DNA from: Fistulifera solaris
Lineage: Eukaryota; Bacillariophyta; Bacillariophyceae; Naviculales; Stauroneidaceae
DNA: 64,000 bases
Assembly: GCA_030295235.1 (NCBI GenBank)
Contig: AP026132.1
Location: forward strand, 713,501-777,500
Direction of reading: 5' to 3'
Numbering within the stretch: the first letter of the stretch is position 1; each line of letters opens with the position of its first letter. A program made the translations under genes and the position numbers. Shown here piece after piece: positions 9,025 to 20,676 of the stretch. The notes beneath the pieces were generated by a model. The model ran no database searches, was not told the DNA's origin, and was given only the letters and a program-made list of their open reading frames with translations.

Positions 9025-10525
9025 ATGCAGTTTCGTTCAGTGACTTTATTATTACTACCTGCCTGCACGGCAGGTTTCTTTTTAACAACAATTTAATCCG
9101 ACCTCCTGCCCCGACAAAGCCGAAGGTTTCGTCGGATGAAGAGCGCGCTGCTGCCATGTCACAATACCTAGCGAAAGCTCACGAGGAAAAGTTGCGAGCG
9201 GTGAAGGCCGCAGAAGATAAGAAAATGGAAGAAATCAGGTTGCTCAAAGAAGAGATTGCTGCTTTAAAAGCGGCCAAGTCTCCGGTGGTTGTGTCATCGC
9301 CGCCACCGGGCCCGATCGGAGAGTTAGCGAAATACCAAGAGTTCATGAAGACTTACATTGTAAATGCTCACAAACAGAAAGTCGATGCCATCAAGGCGGC
9401 CGAAGCAGCACTCAACAAGAGATGGGAAGCGAAATTGGCAGAGCTTGGATTCGGAGCTCCATCCCCAGCCGTTGCTCCTCCCAGTGACATTCTGAAACCC
9501 AAGGTCGTAAATGAGCTGCTGGCTGCTCGTAATGAGGGCGTAAAAGCGTCTGCATCTGCCGGAAAGAGTCGTTGGGGAGAATCAGAAGTGCACAAGGTGA
9601 AAACAGGAACTGAGTTGGGCTCTTTCGTTAAAAGCGATGCACCCGCGACCTTGTCGGCGCCGCCTCGAGTACCCGTCGTCGCATCGTCGCCAGGTGACAA
9701 AATTACAGAGACCCCTGAAATCATTGCTGCCGATCACGGTTTGCGAGCAGATGGAGGAGTCGGGGGACCATCGCTAGCTGAACGTGTCGCGTTGGGTCCC
9801 AACATTGGAGCCAAAATTGTTGCCGGTGTCACATCCGTGTCTTCTAAGGCACCTGCCAGCAGTCTAACATTAGAAGAGCGTCTGGCTGGTGGCGTGAATA
9901 TCGGGGCTAGAATTGTCAAACAAGGAAGCACAGTTGAGCCGGTTCCCGTTGCTACTGATGACTCCACTTTTTCAGCATGCGAAACGCCAAGGTCCTACAC
10001 GAAGCCGAAGCGGGCAAGTCACGTTGGGGCACCCAGGAAATTGAACGCGTGCGCACTCTTCCCCGTAGTTCCACTGCAGGAACAGAAAAAGCAGTAGTTC
10101 CCGTTCCCCCGGAAGTCGAGGCTGCGGATCATGGCTTGAGGGCCGACGGTGGAGTTGGCGGACCAACATTGGCCGAACGAATCGCATTGGGGGCCAACAT
10201 TGGAGCCGAAATTGTCGCACAAAGTGCTCCTTCGTCGACGAGTCTTTATGAAAAACGAAACGTTCAAGTTACTGCCGCTGCGGCCGCGGGGAAATCTCGT
10301 TGGGGTTCCCAAGAAATCGGGAAACTATCGAGTAAGACGATTGACTCGGTGGAAATCGTCAACAGTCACGAGGATATATTTGAACAGCGAAATAACAAAG
10401 TGCTTGCCGAATCAGCCGCCGGAAAGTCGCGCTGGGGAAAAGAAGAGATCACACGTCTCCAGATGCACAGTGGCTCGGCCAAAGGCTTTCCTGCGAAAGT
10501 AAACGGAAGTGTTGTAGGCGTCTGA
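9025..10525 (+). CDS. Plastid-targeted repeat protein with SRWG and AADHGLRADGGVGGP repeats (two frameshifts)
   Basis: ATG 9025 opens a signal peptide (MQFRSVTLLLLPACTAGFF) typical of a diatom plastid presequence. The frame then slips at the T5 run 9079-9083; one more T links it to the long frame. A coiled coil follows (EEKLRAVKAAEDKKMEEIRLL). The rest is built from two kinds of repeat: AGKSRWGxxE (near 9557, 10018, 10288 and 10421) and AADHGLRADGGVGGPxLAER (near 9724 and 10120), plus G-x-NIGAxIV blocks. A second slip occurs in the T5 run 9968-9972. Both slips are mended by one extra T, so they look like sequencing errors rather than decay. I cannot name a function; repeats of this kind suggest a structural or scaffold role in the plastid. 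Confidence 0.65.
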
Positions 10526-10739
10526 GACTATAGTTTGTCTAAGAGAAAAGTGTTTTACGAATCCATCTATTATTCTTCAATGATGACGGGAGCCGGTCGC
10601 ACTACTTAGTTGCTGATATCCACTGTAGATCTTTGGTATTCATTTGGTTTGAAGAATCAATAAAACTCGTTGAAGATGTTATATGTCCACACTTTTAGCG
10701 AAGCAGCGGGAACTGGGGGAACATGACAGAAGGCTATTA

Positions 10740-11858
10740 TTAAGTTTTATTGCTATTTTCTCCTTCATCGTCCTTACTTGAGTCTTCCTTCGCGATTGGT
10801 TTGCTATCTTCGCTTTCGTCGGCTGCGCCATCCTCGTCGGTCTCGTTACTAAACTTTACTTTCTTCGGTGAGTGCATTACTTCATGGTCGTCGTCGTCGC
10901 CGGCATGTTTCACCCCACTTGTAATTTGATCGAACGTTGCAACTTCCACGCCAAGAACCCCAGCTACTTCCCCCCCTTAGTTCAAGTAACTCTTTTGTAT
11001 TCGGACCTCGCCCATGTTCATCTCGAAATTTTTTGATGACTTGACTGAGCAGCATATTGAGCATCGCCGATCTTTCTTCCTCATCCAGATCTTCATCCTC
11101 ACCCAAAACAAAATCTTCTTCTTCGTCATCATCATCGGTATTACCATCATCGTCTTCCTCGTCTTCTTCCTCCTCGTCGTCATCTTCCTCAACTTCTGGA
11201 GCAACGACATCTGTCCGTGAAGCGAAATGAATGTACTCCTCGCGTGTATAATCGAGGAAGAAATCTTGATTGCTCGGTACTTTCAGCTTCTCAACTGCTT
11301 CGCCGTCATCGCCTTCTTGATCTAATTCTTCTTCAGTTTCCGCTACTTTCATAATGAGAATATCCCCAAAGACGCGGATCCCATCCAACGGCGGCTGCAA
11401 TAAATGCGGGTTCAAAGGCAGTTGCGCCGTGCGGAGCGCATTGACAAAATCGGTTTTCTCCACAAACCCCTTCGTATCCATCTGAAAGTCGTGACACAGT
11501 TTCCGCAACTGCGTGACCGACAGTTCGTCCAATTCATCCGGAAGTTCTTGACGCGCCATGACGACCGTCCCTTCCGTCGGGAATTGCCCGATAAAGGTAA
11601 AAGGTCCCCGAGGACTTGCGCCGCGGCGCTCTTGCTGGGCGTGGTATCGAGTTCGATTTCGTCAATGAGTTCCGTCAAGACGGGCCGTTGATGCAATTCT
11701 TCGGCATTCGCATAGGCGGGATGTGGTTTGATGTCTTTTCCGTCGGGACGCGCGTGTCGCAAGAGGACGCACTTGACGATGGGTCCCGACGACGAAAGAA
11801 TGGCACCAATGTCGACCCCGGCCAGTAAATCGGTTCCAGTAGTTTTCTCCTTTGACAT
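10740..11858 (-). CDS. Acidic conserved protein of unknown function (two frameshifts)
   Basis: Starts at ATG 11858 (MSKEKTTGTDLLAGVDIG). The N-terminal part (VKCVLLRHARPDGKDIKPHP) continues, after a slip in the G4 run at 11606-11609, into GPFTFIGQFPTEGTVVMARQ. A helical block follows that resembles a SAP/LEM-like fold (LSVTQLRKLCHDFQMDTKGF). Then comes a run of about 50 mostly Asp/Glu residues, a helix (MLNMLLSQVIKKFRDEHGRG) and, after a second slip in the C7 run 10970-10976, an acidic tail with PKKVKF, a possible nuclear localisation signal. The slips have opposite signs (one base missing, one extra). No enzyme motif is visible. A nuclear or chromatin-associated role is only a guess from the acidic tract and basic motif. 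Confidence 0.6.
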
Positions 11859-12324
11859 TGCAAATTATTACCTGTAGTTATACCTCTGAATGATATGTGC
11901 TTTTGGTGGTTTGGTTGTTGATGGCCCTGCTTCGCAATCATCTCCATCATAGCGATCGAGGTGAGTATCGGTTCGCATGCGGGCGCAAAAAAAAGGCGGA
12001 GGACGAGTTTATTGCGTTTTGGATACCGACAAAGGCGCGCAACTTGGGCTACTAAATACAAAACATCATCTTGTTTTCAAGTACTTTCATTCTAAAGATT
12101 AAATAGTAATAAAAATAGAACTCATATCCGTTGATCAAAGTATCTCTCCCGCTCTACACCAAAGAGTGGGCGGAAAGGGCGCGAAAGCGCGGACACTTTA
12201 CTATTCTCCCCCCAGTATTTCGCACGCGGGGGTCGACTTGCGGGGAATGCATGCATCCAAATGACGGAGCGTGCGAATGATTACTCCGTATCATTGATAT
12301 TCATTGAACTACTTTATTAATAAT
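11859..12324. other. Divergent intergenic region
   Basis: Between the minus-strand acidic protein and the plus-strand MCM-binding protein. Probably carries both promoters. No gene, RNA or clear repeat was seen. Confidence 0.45.
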
Positions 12325-13906
12325 ATGACAACACCACCCATCGTTTCACCCGCCAATTCTCAGGAGGAAAGTCACCGAAGCATTCATACATTTTGGTATT
12401 CGAAGCTACAAGATGGAATGTCACTGACCGAAGCGGATTGGCGATCCCTGGGAGACGAAAAGGTACGTGCGAAGCAGCTTACGGCATAGTCACAAACTAT
12501 GTTGAACACTCATCATTTCTGCTAGTCGACGCTCCCATGTTTTGATCAGGACACCCCGCATTCCGGTGTCGTTCGTTGTTTGGGAATGGTGCAAGATATG
12601 CTCGCACCCGAATACGATCACACCAACAACTCCACGTTGATGGAACGAACACCGCTCGTCATTGCACCGATTCCCCAAACCACTCCCTGGTTTCAGGAAA
12701 TAATGTACGACAGTGCCCATCGCGACAAGCGATTGTGTTGGGACGACAACAATTGCGCCGAACCCGCCGACCCGAAAGTAGTCGCCAACTTTTTCTACGA
12801 TCAATACGAACATCAACCACCCAAACTGCGACTCAATGAAGTCGTGGAACTGGTGGGTGTCATGGAACAGGACGTAGTGATGGAGGATCATCATCCACGA
12901 GAGACGTCGTGGAAAGATACGCTCATTTCGGCGTTTGATGCCGAGGAAGAAGAAGAAATGTTGCCCCTGCCGCGCCTACAAGTGTTGTGGTATCGAACAC
13001 TGGATCTCGATCAGTCAATTTTGCCGCCTTTACAAATGCCCAATCCTCCTTCCAATGAACTTGTTGCTTCGGCGCTTTCTCGGGCATTGTCAATCGATAC
13101 TCTCACGGCGAGTGCGATCTGGATGGCGTTGCTTTCTCTGGCGGAACGAAAGCCGTGTGGAACACCCCGAAGAACGCCTTACGCAACGACTTTGGGGTGT
13201 GCCTCGTTAGCAATTCTTCTGCCGGACGCGAGTGCTTGTCACCAGTTTCAGAAACGACTGGAAGACGTTCTTTCGTCGATATTGCCCTCGTTGGTGACGC
13301 CTCTTTTGAAAGATCTCCCGACACCGAGCAAGAAAAGCGGTCGACTGGCACAAAGTCCTCTGCAGTTGCCCAAGGGAGCGACGGTGCTGTTGAACGCGGG
13401 TGAGATACAGCCAGGTCCTCTTTCACCGCAGGGTTTGGAAATGTTACAAGCCGTCCAAGAATTGACCAGTGGTCATCAAGTCCCTTACCAGTTTGACGGT
13501 GGAATGCGTATACCGTTTGAAGCGGATGTTCGCATCATTGTGCTCTGTACGACGGAAACCAAAAGTTTACTTCCGTGTCTGCTGCAAATCAAGGGCCAGC
13601 CGGGGTTGGAACCGTCGGATGGGTCCGAGTCCATGTGCCAAACGATTCGGGAGCACTTGGCCCATGCACGATCCGGCCCACCGATCGACTTACCGTTGCA
13701 ACTACTCACCGACGCCCAGCAAGACTTTTTTACAGCGGCGCCAGGAAGCTCGCCTGCGCAATGCTACCGTCGATGAAATGGCCTTTCATCGTTGGCTGAC
13801 GTTGACAAGGTTAATTGCCCGCGGCCGAAGAGCCCAACAAGCGGCTACTTGCGACTGGGCGTCGGCCTTGCAACTAGACGATGCTATGCTCAGTTCTTTG
13901 TCATAG
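12325..13906 (+). CDS. MCM-binding protein (MCMBP/ETG1-like), two exons, one frameshift
   Basis: Exon 1 runs 12325-12462 (MTTPPIVSPANSQEES...LGDEK). A 63-nt intron, 12463-12525 (GTACGT...GCTAG), removes an in-frame stop. Exon 2 continues with STLPCFDQDTPHSGVVRCLG, the conserved core of MCMBP, and later TPLVIAPIPQTTPW, LPKGATVLLNAGEIQPG and an AAA-like region lacking a clear Walker A. MCMBP binds MCM helicase subunits and helps assemble or unload the complex in the nucleus. Near the end the frame slips in the T6 run 13726-13731; with one T fewer the protein continues to the family-like C-terminus (VDEMAFHRWLTLTRLIARG). It converges with COG5, 51 bp away. Confidence 0.85.
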
Positions 13907-13957
13907 CTACACAATTTTTATTAATTTCAAATAATGCACGATTAACTCGCTTACTCA

Positions 13958-16939
13958 CTAATGGCGTCTTTGTCTGTTCAGCTCCTGACCAAGCGTAATG
14001 ACAAGCTGCGCGACACGCACATCGCCGTCTCCGATGGCCCCAGCTGAAGCTCGCTGCTGATAGTCATCACAACAGCCGACAGTTACCATCCACGCGTCAT
14101 CTTCGCCTGCCTCTACCGACCCATCCAGCTGAACAAGCATTGAGCTCACGTATTCTTCGGCTTTCACGCGTTTGACATGATGCGGGGAAGAAAGTAGAGT
14201 TGGGGCGAAAGAGAATAAATAATGAAAGATTGTAGACGGTCTGATATCTCTCATCCAGGGCTCTCGCAAGAGCGCCTTAGCAAGTTCTGTCGAGCTCGTG
14301 TTCTTTGACTCTAAACCTGTCCAAAAGAGCATTTGTCGCACTCCGCGAAGTTCGGCATACGGCTTTCCCTTCTCGATTTGGCTCAGCGGCTTACTCGCGC
14401 CTCCACTAATCTTGCCTAAAAACTGCTCCAACACCAACTCAAGATCAGCGAGATCCTGCGTAATGTGCAATCGAGCCGTTTCCTCCAGAGGCCGGACGAG
14501 ACACACATTTGAAATGTATGTGTAAATAGTGAAAGTTGAGACTGTCGACGCCACAGTGCTAGAATATGGCGGTGGAAATTTCACCAAAAAATTCTTTGCG
14601 ATGGAATCAAAAATAGTCGACAAGTGTTTTTGAACGAACGATGGCTGACCTTCTCCGTCTTTATCACTAGAAGATTCCAGGTAAACCCCCATGTGAATTT
14701 TCGCCAAGACTGACGCAATCTGTCGATTGAGAGCACGGCACAATGGATTCAGAATGGTACTCTTCACCATGCGATTAATAGAGTCAATAGCTGGCGCCAA
14801 GGCCCTTTGGCATATCTTTGCAGCTTCTTCATGTTGAGAAAGCGTCGCTGGTAGATACGGACCAACAAACGTCTTGTGAGGTGCTTCCCGTAAATAATTG
14901 GCGAGGGTGAACATGATAGCGGCAACTTTGCGGTCATGCTGTAGATTCTCAGTCATAGCAAACGTATTTGCGGCAAGATAACCATTTTCGCCGACACCAC
15001 TGATGGCATTTTTGGCGCGCGTACAGAACTCTACTATCAGGTCAACGACGCAGTCAGCAATCATCGTGACAGTAGAAAAATCTCCGCCTCCTTCCTTTGG
15101 ATCCGCAAGAGACAGCTCCTGGCGAATATTTTGCTCAAAGCGCTGCAGATCATACTTGCTTGGTAGGAGTACGGTGGTAACGGCTCCAGCTATCGCAACA
15201 CCATCATCATCCACAGCAATATGCTCGGGGAACATGTATTGCAGTGGCTCATGTAAACGATCTTTGCATTTCTCAAGAAAAACTTGTTCCAGTCGGAATA
15301 TGCCACTTCCTGTTTCCTTATTGCCTCTAAACTCTTCCCACTCTATCGAGTTAAAGACAGCAGAAAGAGAAGCACCTGTCAATGCTGTGAAGTTTGATTC
15401 TCCGGGACTTTCCGAGTTCAGCGGTCGTGTCCACGTGTCTGCTGATACAGCAGCTTGCGGGTTATCAGGCAAACTGGCCATAGCTTTCCCTTGCGTCAAA
15501 AGTTCGTCATCTAGTGCAAAAGAGCCACCCAGAATACCAGAAGTACCGGCTGAAGAATCTTCGATCCCTGTAGCAGACGAGGATGATGCTCCTTTGCTAT
15601 CTTGAATTCGCGCGAGCAGCTCTATAGAAGCAGATCTAACCGCAGGATAGAGACTGGATATTTCCGCCTTCATTTTCCCTTTATCGTACTGGAGCGCATT
15701 GGCAATGATTTCGGCCAAAGAGCGTGACAACCTCGACCAGTACAGAGTAAACAGAGAAAATTTTTCTTGTGAATGTACACTGTATTCCGCTGGAATAGGT
15801 CCGGCAGCTACAACATCCAGAAACACACTACGACTAACGGGGTCAGTTTTACGGAGCAGCACTGTCTGCAAGTGAAACACTTGCAAAGCAGCTTCCACCA
15901 TATGGTTTGACCACTCCTGTACGACTTGTGTTCTTGCTTCCGTCAACTTCTTCGCTAATGACTTTGTATCTCCTTTCGCCGCTTTCTTGGCCTGTTCTTG
16001 AATCCCCGACAGCGTAACGGGGTTCCACAATTCTCGGCAGGCAGCTTCTGCTTTAGTGTGCGCATCATCGACCGCTTTCCAAACAGCATCTGGCAATTCA
16101 CCAAGATGATAATATACCTGAAGTGTAGCACCTAATTTCTGCAGAGCATTCATTTTTGCCGTATTCTGATGTTGTGCCATGAGGGAAGCCGCCGCTTTGC
16201 GGACCGCTCGGGCGGTGGATTCGGCCTCGGGTCTTAATTTCTCTACAATGTCAATTTTCTCATCGCTTGTTTCCTTCAACAGATCTTCTAGGACGGCTAC
16301 CGACGCAGCCGCTCGGGTCAGATCTCGCAAATCATCCAAGTCATAGCTCTGCAACTTTTCATTTTCGAATTGCATGCGGAGAATTTTTTTCAAACTAGCG
16401 CTCAACAGCAACACGCGCTCGAGATTCTTGCACGAAACTTCCATGCGAGTGAGTCCACGTGCGAGGGACGATTCCACGCGACGTGTCACCGTCTCGAGTG
16501 ACTCGGCCTGTTTTTGCAATCGATCTGCTTTTTCACGCATCGCTCGCAACGTAATAGTGGATAATTCTGCTTCAGCTTGGTGTTCTTCCAAATTGTATCC
16601 GTGCAATTCAAGGAAATGACCAGCCACTGCTTCGGGGCTCGTACGAGACAATTTCACAGCCAAAGATTGGACGAGAATCAGTTTGCGGTCGACGTCTTGC
16701 AAAGCAAGGTCGGCCTGCTGCTGTGTATCACCCCGTTCACCCTCTTTCTGTAGTAAGGTAGAAGCATACGCGAAAGCTACTTGATCGCCCGATCTGGATG
16801 CCTCCGTCAGTCCAAACTGTTTCAAGAGTGGATCCTCTTTGAGTAAGACTTGCAGACTCGCTGCCGCGGCGGATGCCGAATCAAGACCGTCGCCTCGACC
16901 CGTAGTTTTGCCGGAATGACCCCGACTGGAAGAGTCCAT
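13958..16939 (-). CDS. COG5: Conserved oligomeric Golgi complex subunit 5 (COG5)
   Basis: A 993-residue single-exon protein starting at ATG 16939. The N-terminal ~230 residues hold coiled coil (LSTITLRAMREKADRLQKQ, SLETVTRRVESSLARGL) followed by the COG5-like block LQKLGATLQVYYHLGELPDA, where the family has its WK...LD segment. The remainder is helical, as expected for a CATCHR-family tethering subunit. COG5 belongs to lobe B of the COG complex, which tethers retrograde vesicles at the Golgi. The length is somewhat above the animal protein (about 840). No frameshift is visible across nearly 3 kb, in contrast to the smaller neighbours. Confidence 0.8.
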   Translation of the reverse strand: MDSSSRGHSGKTTGRGDGLDSASAAAASLQVLLKEDPLLKQFGLTEASRSGDQVAFAYASTLLQKEGERGDTQQQADLALQDVDRKLILVQSLAVKLSRTSPEAVAGHFLELHGYNLEEHQAEAELSTITLRAMREKADRLQKQAESLETVTRRVESSLARGLTRMEVSCKNLERVLLLSASLKKILRMQFENEKLQSYDLDDLRDLTRAAASVAVLEDLLKETSDEKIDIVEKLRPEAESTARAVRKAAASLMAQHQNTAKMNALQKLGATLQVYYHLGELPDAVWKAVDDAHTKAEAACRELWNPVTLSGIQEQAKKAAKGDTKSLAKKLTEARTQVVQEWSNHMVEAALQVFHLQTVLLRKTDPVSRSVFLDVVAAGPIPAEYSVHSQEKFSLFTLYWSRLSRSLAEIIANALQYDKGKMKAEISSLYPAVRSASIELLARIQDSKGASSSSATGIEDSSAGTSGILGGSFALDDELLTQGKAMASLPDNPQAAVSADTWTRPLNSESPGESNFTALTGASLSAVFNSIEWEEFRGNKETGSGIFRLEQVFLEKCKDRLHEPLQYMFPEHIAVDDDGVAIAGAVTTVLLPSKYDLQRFEQNIRQELSLADPKEGGGDFSTVTMIADCVVDLIVEFCTRAKNAISGVGENGYLAANTFAMTENLQHDRKVAAIMFTLANYLREAPHKTFVGPYLPATLSQHEEAAKICQRALAPAIDSINRMVKSTILNPLCRALNRQIASVLAKIHMGVYLESSSDKDGEGQPSFVQKHLSTIFDSIAKNFLVKFPPPYSSTVASTVSTFTIYTYISNVCLVRPLEETARLHITQDLADLELVLEQFLGKISGGASKPLSQIEKGKPYAELRGVRQMLFWTGLESKNTSSTELAKALLREPWMRDIRPSTIFHYLFSFAPTLLSSPHHVKRVKAEEYVSSMLVQLDGSVEAGEDDAWMVTVGCCDDYQQRASAGAIGDGDVRVAQLVITLGQELNRQRRH

Positions 16940-17583
16940 CTTTCAGCGTTTGCAAATAAGTAGGCTATATTATTATCTTGAGTCTTTTCAGCGCTGGTGT
17001 TGTATGTTGTGATCGAATAACAAAAGCGTTGCGGGCATTATTTTTGGTTGTGGCCTTGGTTTTCTGATTAGGAATAAGGCTATAGGTGTTACTTCTTTGT
17101 CTCGTGTTGCGAGTTGCGAGTTGCGATGTTGCGGAAGCGGACACGCCGATTTGTAAAAAAAAAAAAAAAATAGAATGAATTGCTCGAAATAAGTACTATA
17201 ACAATAACTACGTCGTCAAACATGAGCTACTAAAAACCGCGTCAAAGTCTCGACCAGAAAGAATTCAGATTGAATTTTGATTCATGACTCATGACTGACA
17301 GGCAGTCGTGGGAACTGTAAACCAACACTTCAGTCTATAGTAAATACTAACAACGACCCGCAACATATTTTAGTTTTTCCACACTCTGAACTCCGCATTG
17401 CGGTAAAAATGCAATGCACATTGACAAAACAGAACTACCTCGTAAAGTGATGCTAGTAAGGATTACAAATCCAGCCTTCAATTGACAGGAAATACCAGTC
17501 ATAACGAAGGTGCAGAGGAGTCTAGTAATTACGGCTTACAACAAAGGTGCTGCCTCGAATTCTATGCTGAGCTGTCACAGTTG
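16940..17583. other. Intergenic region with poly-A run and repeat copy
   Basis: Contains an A homopolymer of about 16 nt near 17155-17171 and a plus-strand copy of the dispersed repeat at 17282-17346. It lies between the start of COG5 and the 3' end of CCT3. No gene was seen. Confidence 0.5.
17282..17346 (+). repeat. Dispersed repeat copy
   Basis: Box 1 reads GACTGACAGGCAGTCGTGGG and box 2 CAACACTTCAGTCTATAGTA. The hairpin arms GACTG/CAGTC are intact. Box 2 is almost identical to the reverse copy near 61003. Confidence 0.65.
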
Positions 17584-19323
17584 TTATCCGTCTCGTCTTT
17601 TTGATCCCGACACAATATCATCAATGCGCAGGATCATACACGCACTCTCAATTGCCGTTTTAATCGTCTGCTGTTTCACGCTTAGCGGTTCCCAGATACC
17701 ATATTCTTTCATGTCGACCAATTCTCCTGTTGTTCCATTCACCCCCCACGTGCACTTTGCATTCGCCTCGTAAGCTTCCGCATGTTTCGCGCGCAACGCG
17801 GTGATCGATCGAATCACACTTACACCGCAATTTTGCGCTAATGTACGGGGAATCACTTCAAGTGCTTCCGCGACGGCCAAGAAGGGTGCTTGTTGTACTC
17901 CCTTAATTTCGCGCTGTCCATAGCGCTTCAAGGCTACGGCAAGTGCCATTTCGGACGCACCACCGCCCGGTAGCAACTGAGGGTTCGTGACCACATTTCG
18001 CGTCACTTGCATGGCATCTTGTAAGTTGCGTTCGACTTCGTTGAGAACATCTTTCGATCCTCCCCGTAAGATGATTGTGCATGCTTTGGGCTCGTGGCAT
18101 TCTGTCAAGAAGCAGAACCACTCATCTCCTACTTTGCGCATTTCGTATAACCCGCAGCCCTTTCCAATATCTGATTCTTGAATTTCATCCGTTCGACTCA
18201 CAATCGTAGCCCCTGTAGCTTTCGCAACTCGATTGTTATCCGTCTTTCTCAAACGACGGAAGGCAGCAACACCCGCTTTGGCTAGATAATGTTGCGCTAA
18301 ATCGCTCACGCCTTTTTCCGTGATAACGACATCCGGCTTGTGCTCCAAGATATCCCGACACTGTTGCGCGACATATTCCTCTTCCAGTTGCAGCAAAGCA
18401 TTCCAGTCATTTTCTTTTGAGGCGTCAATCTCAACATTTGTTTGCGACTCTCCTTTCTTGTACTCCAGAGGCGTATCTAAAAGCAAAATGCGAGGATTCT
18501 CGACTCGGCGCGGCATGGATGAATGCACCGTGTCTTTGTTGAACATGACTCCTTTGAGTACCTCACATTCCTCAATTTCTCCGCCAGGGATCTTTTCTAC
18601 CTTGGCGTATCGCTTAATATCCACTTGTGCTTCGTTTCCACCCGCAGATTTGGGTTCTGCTACGGTCAAAACCGCCTGTAACGCAATATCCACCATCAAA
18701 TCATTCCAGCGGCTGCTGAATTTTGTTCCCAATGTCGACTGAATCAACGATTTCATGAGCTCTTTATCTTTTGCACATCAATATCAACAGCCTGTTCTTT
18801 CAGTAATTCCAAAGCTTTTGCCAAAGCTTTGTGATAGGCCGAAACGAGAACCGTGGGATGTACATTGCTGGTTTCATTGCGCAGAAATGGCTCCGCTTGT
18901 CCGAGCACTTCGGCCGCCAAAACAATGACCGACGTGGTCCCATCACCCACCTCCTCATCTTGCGCACGGCTCAATTCGATCATACTTTTGGCGGTAGGAT
19001 GCGAAACATCGACTTCTCGCAAGATGGCGTGTCCGTCGTTAGTGAGAATGACACTCCCCATCGGATCCAAAAGCATCTTGAGCATGCTGCGCGGACCCAG
19101 TGTGGTACGAATGATATTCGCTACAGCACGAGCGGCCTGAATGTTCGCAATTTGCGCTTCTCTACCCGTTTGTCTTTGTGTTTTTGAGTCTGTTTGTTTG
19201 AAATAAGAAGGTAAGATCATGGGATGCAACATTTACACGATAAAGCGTGAATGCATTGTAGATCGACTTACTTAAAACCATAATCGGCGGACCGCCGCCT
19301 CCCATACTTTGACCGCCCATCAT
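17584..19323 (-). CDS. CCT3: T-complex protein 1 subunit gamma (CCT3), two exons, one frameshift
   Basis: Exon 1 (19323-19272) encodes MMGGQSMGGGGPPIMVL; an 82-nt intron (19271-19190, GTAAGT...AACAG) follows; exon 2 starts NSKTQRQTGREAQIANI. The protein shows group II chaperonin marks: TTLGPRSMLKMLLDPMG, LTNDGHAILRE, QDEEVGDGTTSVIVLA (the ATPase GDGTT motif) and LPGGGASEMALA. CCT3 is one of eight subunits of the cytosolic CCT/TRiC ring that folds actin and tubulin. The frame slips at the T4 run 18769-18772; one extra base joins DVQK to the ELMKSLIQSTLGTKF block. Because this gene should be essential, the slip is probably a sequence error. Confidence 0.9.
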
Positions 19324-20163
19324 TTTATAAGATAGCGGTTGTTATTAAAGAAGATGAAAAGGTAGCAAGCAGCAAAGGCCAGCGAAAACAGCAACTAAAA
19401 ATTGTTCGTCTTTGTTATTGTTGCCCGTCTTTTTTTTCATCTCGCATCTTTCATCGCACGCAAAATAAAATGCGCGGACAAGAATGGAGACTTGTCTGCC
19501 CACCTCCCGTCGCCCTACAGTGTGTGTGGGAGTGGTTATACTACTATAGCTTAAAAAGAAGATTACTTTTTTCATGACATGAATCAATTCCAGTCCCGGA
19601 TCCCAAGAATGGACTACGTTCTTCTTTTTAGTTTAACTTATTTGTTCTTTGTTCACAAGTACGACGTCCAAGTCATCTCTGTCTCAAAGTAACTAGTGTT
19701 CCAAGCAATACTGAATCAGCTATATCTATATTACTGTGTATCATGGGGATGCTGATATAGTAATGAATTTGTCTTAATGCGCAAGCGGCTTGAGTCGGGA
19801 GGAGCTATGAATAACCACTTCTCCGGAATAGATCTCCGATAACTTATCTAAGAGCAGGTAATGGTCAATTTGTATTGCAACAGTATTCATCGGCCAGACA
19901 CATTCTACATGAGACGTGAAAGCGCCAGGCATACATCGATATCGAACACTTTGTGTAAATATATTACATTCATTATATCAGCGCATATACGTTGTTCTGT
20001 GTCTAAACCAGGTGCTGCTTTGAATGGTGGGTTTTGCAAGACTGATGTACATTCTAAGTTGATTGGTTTCGGTTGTTTCCTTCTTTGTCGTCAAGATTCT
20101 CTCCTCCTCCCGACTTTCGTGTACCGAAAAGTGGCAAAAATATCCACGCGACCGTAATTATTT
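19324..20163. other. Intergenic region
   Basis: About 840 bp between CCT3 (start side) and the 3' end of the DUF1279 protein. I see no gene, no tRNA and no clear member of the repeat families. Confidence 0.45.
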
Positions 20164-20676
20164 TCATTCTTCTTGTTCATCCGGTTCTTTCCCAATCAAC
20201 TTAGCTACAACCGGCGTCAAGAGAACGGTCGGTGGGAAACGAATGGGCGAAGCGGCCTTGTGGGCAGCATACGCAATCGCAAAGGTCCCCGCCGTCTCGG
20301 TGTTCTGATTCACCTCAATACCCACATTACTCAAAAGTCCGCCGACATCAACACCATTGTCGACCAAAGTATAGCAGATGGCGAACGAAATGAGAGCGAG
20401 GGGAATGGAAGTGGCCAAGTACGCAATTCCGTAGCGCTTCAATAATGACTTGGCAGTGGCGCCGCCGTCTTTCTGCTTCAAAGACTCGAGCAAACCGACT
20501 TCGAGTCCGTATTTTTCGGTCGTTTCTTCAATACTCTGCTTCGTCTCTTCTTTGGTGGGCGTAGCTCCCAGCACGGGTGTCAGTTGTCGGAGTGGATTGT
20601 GACGTGCGGGAGCCCATGCCGTAACGCTGCTCGTCCAGAGCGCCAAAAGAAGAAGAAACGAATTTCGTCCTAACAT
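20164..20676 (-). CDS. Plastid-targeted DUF1279 (FAM210-like) membrane protein
   Basis: A protein of about 170 residues from ATG 20676; the upstream open frame has no ATG. The N-terminus MLGRNSFLLLLALWTSSVTA followed by AWAP is a signal peptide plus ASAF-like transit motif, so targeting to the complex plastid is expected. After a short helix (GLEVGLLESLKQKDGG) comes the DUF1279 block: LLKRYGIAYLATSIPLALIS with one hydrophobic helix, then CYTLVDNGVDVGGLL. A second hydrophobic stretch (FPPTVLLTPVVAKLIG) lies near the end. DUF1279 proteins occur in mitochondria and plastids; their biochemical role is poorly defined. Confidence 0.75.
   Translation of the reverse strand: MLGRNSFLLLLALWTSSVTAWAPARHNPLRQLTPVLGATPTKEETKQSIEETTEKYGLEVGLLESLKQKDGGATAKSLLKRYGIAYLATSIPLALISFAICYTLVDNGVDVGGLLSNVGIEVNQNTETAGTFAIAYAAHKAASPIRFPPTVLLTPVVAKLIGKEPDEQEE

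Noticed and set aside
9059-9083. CCTGCCTGCACGGCAGG hairpin followed by Ts as a terminator
   Set aside because: It lies inside the signal-peptide coding sequence of the SRWG protein; the hairpin is a by-product of Leu-Pro-Ala-Cys-Thr-Ala-Gly codons.
18753-18756. TGA stops at frameshift points in CCT3, TPR-Aha1 and carnitine acyltransferase as selenocysteine codons
   Set aside because: None replaces a conserved Cys. Reading through TGA leaves the wrong frame, and a one-base homopolymer change explains each.
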